A stretch of DNA of 64,000 nt from assembly GCF_003386195.1 (NCBI RefSeq), contig NZ_QRDX01000006.1, positions 1 to 64,000 on the forward strand, written 5' to 3'. The translations under genes and the position numbers were made by a program. This DNA is from Seonamhaeicola aphaedonensis (lineage in GTDB: Bacteria > Bacteroidota > Bacteroidia > Flavobacteriales > Flavobacteriaceae). Position 1 is the stretch's first letter, and each line of letters starts with the position of its first letter. The notes below the pieces were generated by a model, which made no database searches, was not told where the DNA came from, and worked only from the letters and a program-made list of their open reading frames with translations. Of this stretch, positions 15,713 to 24,637 are shown in pieces.

Positions 15713-16945
15713 TTAATCTATATTTTTTCCTTTAAGACTCATATTTCTTGAAACAAATGGTATGGGAATACCTTTAAGCAACATATTCCAATAAATCCAT
15801 CTAAAAGCCAATTTTCCCCAATGATTAAAAACACTTTCCTTAAGCAGTCTTAGTGGCCCTATTCCAGCAAATGGAAATGTGCCTTCAACAGGTTCTTGTT
15901 CGTAGTTAAAATCTATTAAAAGAGCCTTATTATCTCCTGTTTCAATAAAACAATTGGCATGACCATCAAACTCTTCTTTTAATGGTTTCCCTTCTACATA
16001 AAGCAGTATATTATCTGTAAGTGTTTCTGCTTGGAAATGTGCTACAGATCCTGCTTTTGAAGCTGGTACATTAGTAGCATCACCTATTACAAATATATTT
16101 TCGTGTGCAAGAGACTGTAAAGTATTATGGTGGGTAGGCACAAAGTTTAAATCGTCTCCCAAACCAGAACGCTCAATAACCTCATCACCCATATTTGTTG
16201 GTACGGTAACCAATAAATCAAAATCGATTGCTTTATCTGCATAGTCAATAATTTTATTGTTATCATTATTAACATGTTCAATAGCAAAATCAATTTCTAA
16301 ATTGATGTTTTTTTCTTTTAGTAAATATCCCAAAGACTTAGAACATTTCTCCTTTGTGAAAGCACCTGATAAAGGCGTTACATATGTTATTTCAACCTTA
16401 TCTCTGATTCCCTTTTTCTTAAAATAAGAATCTGCTAAAAAAGCAAATTCTAGAGGTGCTACAGGACATTTAATGGGCATTTCTGTAATATGTATCACTA
16501 ATTTACCTCCTTCCCATTCTCTCAATTTATTTCTTAATGCTAAAGCACCTTCGTAAGTATAAAAGTCGAAAATAGACTTATACCAATTATCTCCCAACAT
16601 GCCTTCTACCTCATCTGGAGCAGTTTTAGACCCTGTTGCGATAATTAAAACATCATAGTCTAGAATATCATCCTCCAAATTGATTTTGTTCTCTTCTGGA
16701 AGAATTCTGTCAATCTTCTTTTGAATATAATTTACACCCCTAGGAATAAATTTCTTACCGTCTTTTTTTACTTGCTTTTCGGTATAAATATCAAATGGTA
16801 AAAACAAGAAACCAGGTTGATAATAATGAGTTTTATATTGATCAACTATCGTTATTGTCCATTCTTTTTTAGGAAGCTTTGAAACCAAATGATTGGCCAT
16901 CATAGTTCCAGCTGTTCCCGCTCCTAAAATCACTAAATTTTTCAT
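15713..16945 (-). CDS. sqr: Sulfide:quinone oxidoreductase-like FAD flavoprotein
   Basis: Membrane-associated flavoprotein expected to oxidise sulfide and pass electrons to quinone. The 410 residues start with the FAD-binding LVILGAGTAGTMMANHL. They include the second dinucleotide loop ending IIATGSKT near residue 106, and the FAD-contacting VIGDATNVPASKAGSVAHFQ near 286-305. C160 in EMPIKCPVAPLEF and C332 in HANCFIETGD are placed like the redox cysteines of SQR; C201 is a third. The hydrophobic, aromatic C-terminus fits membrane association. It leads the operon with tusE and dsrE. An upstream palindrome sits at the class II activator distance. NADH dehydrogenase-like relatives exist, but the cysteines and neighbours favour SQR. 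Confidence 0.9.
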   Translation of the reverse strand: MKNLVILGAGTAGTMMANHLVSKLPKKEWTITIVDQYKTHYYQPGFLFLPFDIYTEKQVKKDGKKFIPRGVNYIQKKIDRILPEENKINLEDDILDYDVLIIATGSKTAPDEVEGMLGDNWYKSIFDFYTYEGALALRNKLREWEGGKLVIHITEMPIKCPVAPLEFAFLADSYFKKKGIRDKVEITYVTPLSGAFTKEKCSKSLGYLLKEKNINLEIDFAIEHVNNDNNKIIDYADKAIDFDLLVTVPTNMGDEVIERSGLGDDLNFVPTHHNTLQSLAHENIFVIGDATNVPASKAGSVAHFQAETLTDNILLYVEGKPLKEEFDGHANCFIETGDNKALLIDFNYEQEPVEGTFPFAGIGPLRLLKESVFNHWGKLAFRWIYWNMLLKGIPIPFVSRNMSLKGKNID

Positions 16946-17003
16946 TTCTTTTTTTGATTTTGTTATGATTAAATTTGAAAAAAAATAACTTTTTAATCTT
17001 GGG

Positions 17004-17047
17004 TAAAATTACACCTAAACATTATTATAAAAAATGACAAAAGTCAT
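17004..17047 (-). promoter_or_regulatory. Promoter and Crp/Fnr-type operator of the sqr operon
   Basis: The perfect palindrome ATGACAAAAGTCAT (17034-17047) has its centre at 17040.5. On the minus strand the -7-like box TAATTTTA begins at 17011, 29.5 nt away. This places the operator at about -41.5, as at the other island promoters. Confidence 0.65.
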
Positions 17048-17058
17048 GTAAACCCTTA

Positions 17059-17074
17059 TGTAACAAAGGTTACA
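17059..17074. promoter_or_regulatory. Crp/Fnr-type operator between sqr and the FadL-type gene
   Basis: TGTAACAAAGGTTACA is a perfect 6-4-6 palindrome of the same class found upstream of the RND, DUF2202, cytochrome c and YeeE promoters. It lies between two divergent promoters that each have their own nearer palindrome, so it may serve both as a distal site. Confidence 0.65.
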
Positions 17075-17106
17075 CAAGGATTCTAGTTTTTATTTCAAGT
17101 CAAGAA

Positions 17107-17152
17107 TATGACAAAAATCATAGAAAAAAACATGCTGTTTAGATTAACTTTG
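17107..17152 (+). promoter_or_regulatory. Promoter and Crp/Fnr-type operator of the FadL-type porin gene
   Basis: TATGACAAAAATCATA (17107-17122) is followed by a perfect -7 box TAACTTTG at 17145-17152. The centre lies 30.5 nt before the first T, one more than at most island promoters. Confidence 0.6.
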
Positions 17153-17235
17153 AAACTATATTTTTTACTTAAACAAACATGAACCTTAAGTGCTATTTTA
17201 ATTTCATTTAGTTCGTGTCCTAAATACTTTCAATT

Positions 17236-18579
17236 ATGAAAACTAATTTTTTAAATTATCTGTTATTAATGTTTACAACAGCCGTTTTCTCTCAGGCAGG
17301 TCATATCATGCAAGGTGTAGGGGCCGTAAACATGTCTATGGGAGGCGCTTCTACGGCACAACCGCTAGATATTTCTGGTGCCATACAATGGAACCCTGCG
17401 ACTTTATCAACATTTGATGGTAAGATTATCAAACTAGATATAGGTTTATTCTTTTCATCACCAGAATTATCTTCTTCTTTACCACCAGGAATGTTAGGCG
17501 CTGGAGCACCTGCAGTAAGTGGAACAACGCAAGATGACAGAGGCATGTCTCCTATGCCTGCATTAGCCATGGTTTGGGGTAATGAGTCTAGTAAACACAC
17601 GTTTGGTGTTTCTGCTTTTGGTATTAGTGGTTTTGGGGTTACTTTTCCAGAAGAAGTAAATAATCCGTTAAGTTCAAGCTTTAACCCAATGGTAAATTCA
17701 AATCCAATTAATTACCCTCAACAAGCAAGAGGATTTGGCCATATAGAATCTGATTATATTCTATTGCAGGTGGGCTTATCATATGCTTATGAGATTACAG
17801 ATAAACTTTCTATTGGGATACAACCAAATATAGATTATGCTTCCTTAGAATTAATGCCTAATCCTACTGCAAACCCAAATAATTCTGGATACCCTTCTAC
17901 AAATAAAGCATCAGCTATAGGTTTTGGAGCTCAATTTGGATTGTTTTACGATTCAGGGATAGGACTTAAACTAGGTGCTTCTTATAAAACAACACAAAAA
18001 TTTAGCGATTTTGAATTTGAAAACACCTATATAGACAATTCTACAATTACTAGTGAGTTTGCTATGGATTATCCTGCCATTATTTCTTTAGGTGTAGGTT
18101 ATTCTAAAGGAGATATTGATTTGGCTCTTGATTTTAGACGTGTAGATTATGAAAATACCGATGGTTTCTCTATAACAGGATGGACTCAAACGGGTTCAGT
18201 AGCTGGATTTGGATGGGAGAATATCTCCATTCTTTCAGCAGGTATTCAATATAAAGGTATCAGCAAGTTACCCATAAGATTAGGTTATACCTACAGTTCA
18301 AATCCAATACCAGAAGAAGTAACTTTTTTTAATGTACCAGCTACAGCTATCATAAAAGATGCTTTCCAGTTTGGTTTGGGATACAAACTGAGTGAAAACT
18401 GGAATCTTGACGCCGTATTTCATTATGGTGATAGTGGAGACGCAACATCAGGACAGATGCTAAACCCAATGTTAGCATCTCCTTCAAACCCATTTGGAGC
18501 CATTCCTGGGTCATCTGTTTCATATGATATGACAACCTCTATGATTCAGTTTGGTATTAGCTATACATTTAACAAATAA
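17236..18579 (+). CDS. OmpP1/FadL/TodX family outer-membrane transporter
   Basis: Beta-barrel channel for hydrophobic substrates. The 447-residue protein begins with a signal peptide ending near AVFSQA. The family's N-terminal hatch follows: GHIMQGVGAVNMSMGGASTA, then GAIQWNPATLSTF with the conserved NPA. Many alternating strands follow, and the chain ends IQFGISYTFNK with the usual near-terminal Phe. It is divergent from sqr, with Crp/Fnr-type palindromes in the shared upstream region, and converges on the RND operon. In this context it could admit hydrophobic sulfur species or organic substrates whose export the RND pump balances. The substrate is a guess. Confidence 0.88.
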   Translation: MKTNFLNYLLLMFTTAVFSQAGHIMQGVGAVNMSMGGASTAQPLDISGAIQWNPATLSTFDGKIIKLDIGLFFSSPELSSSLPPGMLGAGAPAVSGTTQDDRGMSPMPALAMVWGNESSKHTFGVSAFGISGFGVTFPEEVNNPLSSSFNPMVNSNPINYPQQARGFGHIESDYILLQVGLSYAYEITDKLSIGIQPNIDYASLELMPNPTANPNNSGYPSTNKASAIGFGAQFGLFYDSGIGLKLGASYKTTQKFSDFEFENTYIDNSTITSEFAMDYPAIISLGVGYSKGDIDLALDFRRVDYENTDGFSITGWTQTGSVAGFGWENISILSAGIQYKGISKLPIRLGYTYSSNPIPEEVTFFNVPATAIIKDAFQFGLGYKLSENWNLDAVFHYGDSGDATSGQMLNPMLASPSNPFGAIPGSSVSYDMTTSMIQFGISYTFNK

Positions 18580-18598
18580 ATCATTTTATATATCTAAT

Positions 18599-18629
18599 AA
18601 AAAAGCAAGCTGAATTAGCTTGCTTTTTT
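18599..18629. terminator. Bidirectional terminator between the FadL-type gene and the RND operon
   Basis: Stem AGCAAGCT/AGCTTGCT (18604-18624) with a 5-nt loop, preceded by A-run and followed by T-run. It serves the two convergent units that end at 18579 (plus) and 18669 (minus). Confidence 0.8.
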
Positions 18630-18668
18630 GTGGTCAACTAAGACCTCTAAACTAATTATAAGGAATAA

Positions 18669-18857
18669 CTAATCCTTTACTTTAAATACTTTTTTTAAAA
18701 TGGTTTCCATAAGGCACCATTTAGTAATTCCTGATTGTAACAGGTTTACTCCCACAAAAGCAGTAAACCACAACCAATTGATGTTTACTTTTACAGCGAG
18801 AATCACACTTATTAAAACAAATGTTCCTGCAATAATTCTTATTAATCTATTTATCAT
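18669..18857 (-). CDS. DUF2892 small inner-membrane protein
   Basis: A 62-residue protein with two hydrophobic segments (residues 4-22 and 26-46), the DUF2892/YgaP-membrane-domain pattern: MINRLIRIIAGTFVLISV at the start, then WLWFTAFVGVNLLQSGIT and a final WC.....L. I use the ATG at 18857; a TTG 30 nt earlier would overlap the RND gene, whose stop is 8 nt upstream of the ATG. DUF2892 often occurs fused to or beside rhodaneses, so its position in a sulfur regulon fits. It is the last gene of the tolC-MFP-RND operon. The molecular role is unknown. Confidence 0.85.
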   Translation of the reverse strand: MINRLIRIIAGTFVLISVILAVKVNINWLWFTAFVGVNLLQSGITKWCLMETILKKVFKVKD

Positions 18858-18864
18858 AATGTTA

Positions 18865-21800
18865 TTATTTATAATTTTTACGCTCAATTAAATAGTATAC
18901 CAAAGGTACTACTAACAAGGTTAAAATAGTAGCTGTTATGGTACCTCCCATTAAAGAAATAGCCAGTCCTTGAAAAATTGGATCAAATAATATTACAAAG
19001 GCGCCAATTACAACGGTACCTGCGGTAAGTAATATAGGTGTTGTTCTAACTGCCCCTGCCTCGATAACTGCTTGTTTTAAAGGCGCACCTTCTGCCAACC
19101 TTAGATTTATGAAATCAATAAGTAAGACCGAATTCCGTACCATAATTCCCGCCAATGCAATCATTCCAATAAAGGAAGTAGCTGTAAAAAAAGCTCCCAA
19201 CATCCAATGTCCTAATACAATACCTACCATTGATAAAGGAATAGCTACCATCATTACAACAGGTGCTTTAAAGTTTTGAAACCATCCTACAATGAGCATA
19301 TAAATAATGATGATAACCCCTAAGAAAGCCACACCTAAGTCCCTAAATACCTCAAGCGTAATCTGCCATTCGCCATCCCATTTAACCGTATAATCATCTT
19401 CAAAATCAGGTTGTTTCATGTAAAGCTCATCTATTTTATAGCCTTCAGGAAGATTAATTGCTTTTAACTTATCTGCCATTCCTAAAATGGCATACGCTGG
19501 ACTCTCAAGTTCACCAGCCATATCTGCCATAACATAGACTACCCGTTTTTGATTTTTACGGTAAATACTCTTAACTCTTACTTGTTCTTTAATACTTACT
19601 AAATCGCCAACACTCATCATATTACCGTATTTAGTTTTTATTTGAAGTTGTGATAAATCTGTTAAAGTTGATTTATCCTTTTCATCTAATGCCAATACAA
19701 TTCCTACTTGTTCTGATGCTGTTTCTTTATATAATGTTGAAACTACATTATCACCCATAGCCAAGTTCATGGTGTATACTATTTGTTCTGGAGACACTCC
19801 ATACAACACAGCCTTTTCTTTATCTACCACAAACTCATATTCTGTTTGATTATCCTCAACCATCCAGTCAATATCCACAACATCTTGGGTGTTTCTTAAA
19901 ATATCTTGAACTTCATTAGCAACTTCAATTTGTTTATCATAATCCGGTCCATAAATCTCAGCCACTATGGTTGATAAAACTGGTGGTCCTGGCGGCACTT
20001 CAACAATTTTCACATTAGCATTAAACTTTGAGGCTATCTTTTGAATATCAGGACGCACTGATTTGGCTATATCATGGCTTTGTTCAGATCTATCATGCTT
20101 ATCGATTAAATTCACTTGAATATCGGCCATGTTACTACCTCCTCGTAAATCATAATGACGAACCAAACCGTTAAATGTTATTGGAGCCGAAGTCCCAACA
20201 TAGGTCTGATAATTCACAACCTCTGGTCTTGTAGATATATACTGGGCTATTTCTTGAGTAACAACTGCAGTGCGCTCTAAAGTAGTGCCTTCTGGCATAT
20301 CAATTACCACCTGAAATTCATTCTTATTATCAAACGGTAGCATTTTTACAGCAACCGATTTAGTAAAAAACATAGATAACGACCCCAATAATAAGACAAT
20401 GGTTATGCCTAAAAATACCCATCGCTTTGTTTTGCTTTCAATTAGCGGACGCTCAAATTTTTCATATATTTTATAAATGAAAGAGTCCTCCATCTTCTTT
20501 TCAATGGACTCTTTTCCTTTTTTTTCTTTTTCTCTCAAAAATAAGACTCCTAGATACGGTGTAATGGTTAAAGCTACAAATAATGATAATAACATAGCTA
20601 TAGAAGCCCCTATTGGCATTGGGCTCATGTAAGGCCCCATTAACCCAGACACAAATGCCATTGGTAACACAGAGGCTATCACAGTAAATGTTGCCAAAAT
20701 AGTTGGATTACCTACCTCATTAATAGCATACAATGCAGCCTCTTTAAAGGGTAGCTTTTTCATTTTAAAATGACGATGCATATTCTCTGCTATAATAATG
20801 GAATCATCAACCACTATACCTGTAACAAATACTAAAGCAAATAAGGTTATTCTATTTAATGTGTAATCTAACATGTAATAGCTTAACAAGGTCAAAGCAA
20901 ATGTAATAGGTACAGATAAAAACACTACCAAACCACCTCGCCACCCCATGGCTAGCATTACCACAAAAGTCACCGCTATAATTGCCCCAATAAGGTGCAT
21001 TAAGAGTTCAGATACTTTTTGTGAAGCTGTTTCACCATAATTTCGAGTAACCTCTACGTGAACATCGTCAGGAATTAACGTCTGTTTTAAATACGCTACT
21101 TTATCTAAAATAATATCGGATATTTTCATAGCATCGGCACCTTTTCGCTTTGCTATTGAAATAGTAACTGCAGGATATTCTGATTGATAAGCACCTGATT
21201 TTTCACTTGCTTGCCCAAACCCAAGAGACACATAACTTTTGGGTAATTCTGGACCATTAATTATGTTAGCTACCTGTTTGAGGTAAATAGGTTGGTTTTG
21301 CTGTATTCCAACCACTAAATTTTCTACATCTTCAATAGTTTCTAAAAACCTACCCGTAGTTACAAGAAATTCGGTATCTGCCCTATTAAATTTACCAGAA
21401 CTTAGCTGTTGATTGTTAGTTTGAATCATTTTAGACACCGATAAAAAATCCAATCCGCTAGCCGCCAATTTATCTTTATCAATTACTACGCGTAATTGAC
21501 GGTCTCTACCTCCTATTTTTTGAGTAATGGAAACATCATTGATTTTTTTTATTTCATTGTTTAGTTCATTAGCTATTTGTTTTAGCTGAAAATCATCATA
21601 ATTCTCACTCCACAACGTTAAACCTAACATGGGTACATCATCAATGGCTCTAGATTTTATTAAAGGCATGGTAACACCTTTTGGCATGATATCCATGTGC
21701 CGATTAATTTCATTGTAAAGCTTTACAAATGAACGCTCAATATCTTCGCCAACATAAAATTGAACAATTACCATTCCTTGTTCTTTCATAGAGGTTGAGT

Positions 21801-22056
21801 AAACATACTCTACACCTTTTATGTTAGATAGTAACTTTTCTAGTGGCTTTATTACTCTACTCTCAACCTCGGTAGGACTCGCTCCTGGATATCCTACAAA
21901 AATGTCTGCCATGGGCACATTTATTTGAGGCTCCTCCTCTCTAGGGATTAAAAACGAACTATACACCCCAATGACCATAAAAACAATCATAAGAAGTACC
22001 GTAAGCTTTGAATTTATAAAGCCCTTGGCTATTTTTCCTGCTAATCCTTCTTTCAT
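18865..22056 (-). CDS. RND efflux transporter permease subunit (AcrB superfamily)
   Basis: Inner-membrane proton-driven pump of a tripartite efflux system, 1063 residues. It shows the RND plan: a first helix (residues 15-35), a large periplasmic porter domain, and helices 2-6 with the proton-relay aspartates in VTGIVVDDSIIIAENM (about 410-425). A second porter domain follows, and then helices 8-12 with FIGMIALAGIMVRNSVLLIDF. The N-terminal VPMADIFVGYPGASPTEVE is typical of the NolG-like group rather than of AcrB itself. It lies between the adaptor gene and the DUF2892 gene. The promoter upstream of tolC carries a TGTAAC-type operator, so substrates may be sulfur compounds or thiol adducts; that is inference. 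Confidence 0.93.
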   Translation of the reverse strand: MKEGLAGKIAKGFINSKLTVLLMIVFMVIGVYSSFLIPREEEPQINVPMADIFVGYPGASPTEVESRVIKPLEKLLSNIKGVEYVYSTSMKEQGMVIVQFYVGEDIERSFVKLYNEINRHMDIMPKGVTMPLIKSRAIDDVPMLGLTLWSENYDDFQLKQIANELNNEIKKINDVSITQKIGGRDRQLRVVIDKDKLAASGLDFLSVSKMIQTNNQQLSSGKFNRADTEFLVTTGRFLETIEDVENLVVGIQQNQPIYLKQVANIINGPELPKSYVSLGFGQASEKSGAYQSEYPAVTISIAKRKGADAMKISDIILDKVAYLKQTLIPDDVHVEVTRNYGETASQKVSELLMHLIGAIIAVTFVVMLAMGWRGGLVVFLSVPITFALTLLSYYMLDYTLNRITLFALVFVTGIVVDDSIIIAENMHRHFKMKKLPFKEAALYAINEVGNPTILATFTVIASVLPMAFVSGLMGPYMSPMPIGASIAMLLSLFVALTITPYLGVLFLREKEKKGKESIEKKMEDSFIYKIYEKFERPLIESKTKRWVFLGITIVLLLGSLSMFFTKSVAVKMLPFDNKNEFQVVIDMPEGTTLERTAVVTQEIAQYISTRPEVVNYQTYVGTSAPITFNGLVRHYDLRGGSNMADIQVNLIDKHDRSEQSHDIAKSVRPDIQKIASKFNANVKIVEVPPGPPVLSTIVAEIYGPDYDKQIEVANEVQDILRNTQDVVDIDWMVEDNQTEYEFVVDKEKAVLYGVSPEQIVYTMNLAMGDNVVSTLYKETASEQVGIVLALDEKDKSTLTDLSQLQIKTKYGNMMSVGDLVSIKEQVRVKSIYRKNQKRVVYVMADMAGELESPAYAILGMADKLKAINLPEGYKIDELYMKQPDFEDDYTVKWDGEWQITLEVFRDLGVAFLGVIIIIYMLIVGWFQNFKAPVVMMVAIPLSMVGIVLGHWMLGAFFTATSFIGMIALAGIMVRNSVLLIDFINLRLAEGAPLKQAVIEAGAVRTTPILLTAGTVVIGAFVILFDPIFQGLAISLMGGTITATILTLLVVPLVYYLIERKNYK

Positions 22057-22063
22057 AATACAG

Positions 22064-23140
22064 TTATTGGATGGTTACTTTAGCGCCATTAAATAGTTTG
22101 GTTTCAGATGAAATAATGTAACTTTCCTCAGCGTTCAAACCAGATAAAACCTCTACTTTATCTCCATAAATTCTACCTAGCCTTAGCCAACGTAATAATG
22201 CAGTATTGCTTTGACTTACAGAATAAATACCAGACAACTCACCTTTTGTTACAAGGGCTGATATTGGAATTAAAATTGAATTAGAACTATCTGAGGCGTT
22301 GACAGGAAACTGAACTGTTGCAAACATTCCTGAAAGTAAATTAAGGTTTGTTTTTTCTAACATGACCTTGACTAAGTATTGTCCTCCAGTATTTTTAGCA
22401 GATGTACTTACTTCAACTACCTTTCCATTTATTAACGCATTTAAAGATTTTATTTGAACAACCACTTTAGTTTCATTCTTAATTTGAGAAATTTCGGTTT
22501 CAGGAACCATGGCAGCAACCTGAAATTCTCCCGGAGTTTCAATCTCTAACAACGGTATCCCTGGATTTGCAATATCACCTTCATTAATAAATTTATTGCT
22601 TACCACCCCGTTAAAAGGCGCTCTAATGTTAACGTAGCTAAACTGAGCCTCTATCTCCTTTTTCATTTGGTTTGCGGCCTCCAATCGTGCTTTAGCCATA
22701 TTGTAGTGCGCTGTGATATCATCTAATTCTTTTTGAGAGGCGCTATTGTTTTTAAACAAGTTAACAAACCTATGATAGTCTTTCTCTGTATTAGTGTAAG
22801 CTGCCTTAGCTTCAATAATACTTGCCTTTGCCTGTGCTAATTTTGCAGATAGATCATTGTTATTAATACTTAATAGTAATTGATCTTTAGTAACTTTATC
22901 ACCTATATTAATATGAATTTTACTTACATGTCCCATCATTCTAGTACTTAGGTTTGAACTCTTCAGGGCTTGTACTTTACCACTTACTGCTAGAAATTGA
23001 TTATCAATATTATCAACAACCTGTGCTACTTTAACCTTTATAGCTCTATCGTTACTTTTATTTTCTTGTTTATCGCTCCCACAACTTGATAAAATTAAAC
23101 CTGTTGCAATTAATGAAAGCCGAAATATATACTTCTTCAT
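22064..23140 (-). CDS. RND periplasmic adaptor (membrane fusion protein) lipoprotein
   Basis: Periplasmic adaptor linking the RND permease to TolC. The 358 residues start with a lipoprotein signal ending LILSSCGSDK, so it is lipid-anchored. The barrel-sandwich hybrid contains MGHVSKIHINIGDKVTKDQLL near residue 70 and APFNGVVSNKFINEGDIANPG near 175. An alpha-helical hairpin of about 60 residues lies between these two. A beta-barrel domain follows (VAAMVPETEISQIKNETKV). It lies 6 nt downstream of tolC and 7 nt upstream of the permease gene, so the three are co-transcribed. Confidence 0.92.
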   Translation of the reverse strand: MKKYIFRLSLIATGLILSSCGSDKQENKSNDRAIKVKVAQVVDNIDNQFLAVSGKVQALKSSNLSTRMMGHVSKIHINIGDKVTKDQLLLSINNNDLSAKLAQAKASIIEAKAAYTNTEKDYHRFVNLFKNNSASQKELDDITAHYNMAKARLEAANQMKKEIEAQFSYVNIRAPFNGVVSNKFINEGDIANPGIPLLEIETPGEFQVAAMVPETEISQIKNETKVVVQIKSLNALINGKVVEVSTSAKNTGGQYLVKVMLEKTNLNLLSGMFATVQFPVNASDSSNSILIPISALVTKGELSGIYSVSQSNTALLRWLRLGRIYGDKVEVLSGLNAEESYIISSETKLFNGAKVTIQ

Positions 23141-23146
23141 AGTGTT

Positions 23147-24454
23147 TTATTCTTTTGTTAAAAATTTCAAATAGGCTTGAGCATAGTTATACTCAAAAAT
23201 AGTTTGGTAGTATTCTAATTGTTTCTGTGCATATTTAGTTTCTGCCATTAACAAATCGGATGTTTTCTCAAGCCCTTCTTTAAATCTGTTTGTGAAAATT
23301 CTTAAAGATTCTTTAGATTGTTTTAAGGCCAATGCTGTTAAATCTAATGTGTTTTGAGCATCAGTTAACATGCGGTTTGCTTTGTTTAACTCTAAATTAC
23401 TTTGTGATACATATTGAGAATATTCCAGTCTAGACTTTTCAAATTCTGCTCTACTTTTTTGTGATTTAGCAATGCGTTTAGAACCCTGAAAAATGTCCCA
23501 GCTTAATTGAGCTCCAAACAAATAGCCATTAGCATCAGCTTGAAAAATTTGATCGTCATATAACTCATAACTCCCAAAAGCATTGAGCCTTGGTAGAAAA
23601 GCCATTTTATCTGCTTTGTAATTTGCTTGATAAGCTTCAGAAGCTAATCCCATAGCTTTAATATCAGATCGGTTTTCAGAAACGCGTTTATTTATTGTTG
23701 TCACACCAGACACTAACAAGCTATCAGTGGGTTTATAAATGGTATATGTATTGTCATTCATTAAAAACGAAAGGTAATTGGATGCATTTTCAACATTACT
23801 TTTAGCAGTCTGTAATTGGTTTTTAACTTCTGCTACCCTTACCTCAACATTTAAAACATCGGCTCTTTGTAAATAGCCTTGCTTAAAATTATCATCGGCT
23901 GTTTTTTTATTAGTCATAGCAGCTTCTAAAGCTTTTTCAAGTACTTCAACACCTTTATAAGCCAACTGTAATTGCATGTATGCTTTTTCTACTTCAAATT
24001 CTAAATATTGGGTAGTTCTTTCCTTTTTTAGAATCATAGCCTCCATTTTAGATTTAGCCGCTTTACGCTGATAAAACCCATCAACATTAATTAAAGGTTG
24101 TTTTATCTCTAATCGTGTTGCGAAATTTTCAATCTGTGATGGATCATTTAACAATGCTGGACTGAAATCGTTTTGTGTTAAAATTTCCTGATTTAATTTT
24201 GAACCAAAGGCCATTAAAGGATTTGTAGTGGCTATTCCCGTATGACTTGCCGTAATACTTGGAAGAAATACTGCGTTGGTTTGTCTAAAATCTGCTCTTG
24301 CTTGATTAAATTCTTCATTAGAAATTTTAATAGATAAATTACTATCTGAGACTTTAGATAAGACGTTTGCTTTAGTTATTAAAACTACTTCCTGAGCTTG
24401 TAGCAAGGGACTGCCAATAAATGACATCGTTAAAAAGATTATTATCTTTTTCAT
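23147..24454 (-). CDS. TolC family outer-membrane efflux protein
   Basis: Outer-membrane exit duct of the RND system. The 435-residue protein has a signal peptide ending near LLQAQE. It then shows two repeats of long amphipathic helices rich in Ala, Gln and Lys (for example QLAYKGVEVLEKALEAAMTN) and short barrel strands (FLPRLNAFGSYELYDD and GYLFGAQLSWDIFQG). The last helix ends in YAQAYLKFLTKE. It is first in the four-gene operon tolC-adaptor-permease-DUF2892. Its leader is about 110 nt long and holds a terminator-like hairpin (24502-24531), and a Crp/Fnr-type operator lies at the promoter. Confidence 0.92.
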   Translation of the reverse strand: MKKIIIFLTMSFIGSPLLQAQEVVLITKANVLSKVSDSNLSIKISNEEFNQARADFRQTNAVFLPSITASHTGIATTNPLMAFGSKLNQEILTQNDFSPALLNDPSQIENFATRLEIKQPLINVDGFYQRKAAKSKMEAMILKKERTTQYLEFEVEKAYMQLQLAYKGVEVLEKALEAAMTNKKTADDNFKQGYLQRADVLNVEVRVAEVKNQLQTAKSNVENASNYLSFLMNDNTYTIYKPTDSLLVSGVTTINKRVSENRSDIKAMGLASEAYQANYKADKMAFLPRLNAFGSYELYDDQIFQADANGYLFGAQLSWDIFQGSKRIAKSQKSRAEFEKSRLEYSQYVSQSNLELNKANRMLTDAQNTLDLTALALKQSKESLRIFTNRFKEGLEKTSDLLMAETKYAQKQLEYYQTIFEYNYAQAYLKFLTKE

Positions 24455-24501
24455 GTGTTTATTTCTTATTTTAAAATATTTGGATGTAACCCCTTATAAA
24501 T

Positions 24502-24531
24502 AAAAGAAGCATAGTTTTATTGAGCTTCTTT
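24502..24531 (-). terminator. Terminator-like hairpin inside the leader of the RND operon
   Basis: A 9-bp perfect stem AAAAGAAGC/GCTTCTTTT with a 13-nt loop is followed on the minus strand by ATTTAT. It lies between the predicted start of transcription (about 24565) and the tolC ATG at 24454. It could end transcripts coming from the DUF2202 gene, or attenuate the RND operon. Confidence 0.45.
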
Positions 24532-24569
24532 TAATTATGTTGACTGTGTTAAACTCAAATTTATTGGTG

Positions 24570-24614
24570 CAAAAATAGAGTAGTCTTTTGGGTAAGTTTG
24601 TAACATAGGTTACA
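24570..24614 (-). promoter_or_regulatory. Promoter and Crp/Fnr-type operator of the tolC-RND operon
   Basis: TGTAACATAGGTTACA (24599-24614, a perfect 6-4-6 palindrome) precedes the minus-strand -7 box TATTTTTG, whose first T is at 24577. The centre-to-box distance is 29.5 nt, giving an operator position near -41.5. Confidence 0.75.
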
Positions 24615-24637
24615 GCAATAAACACGTATTGAATGTT

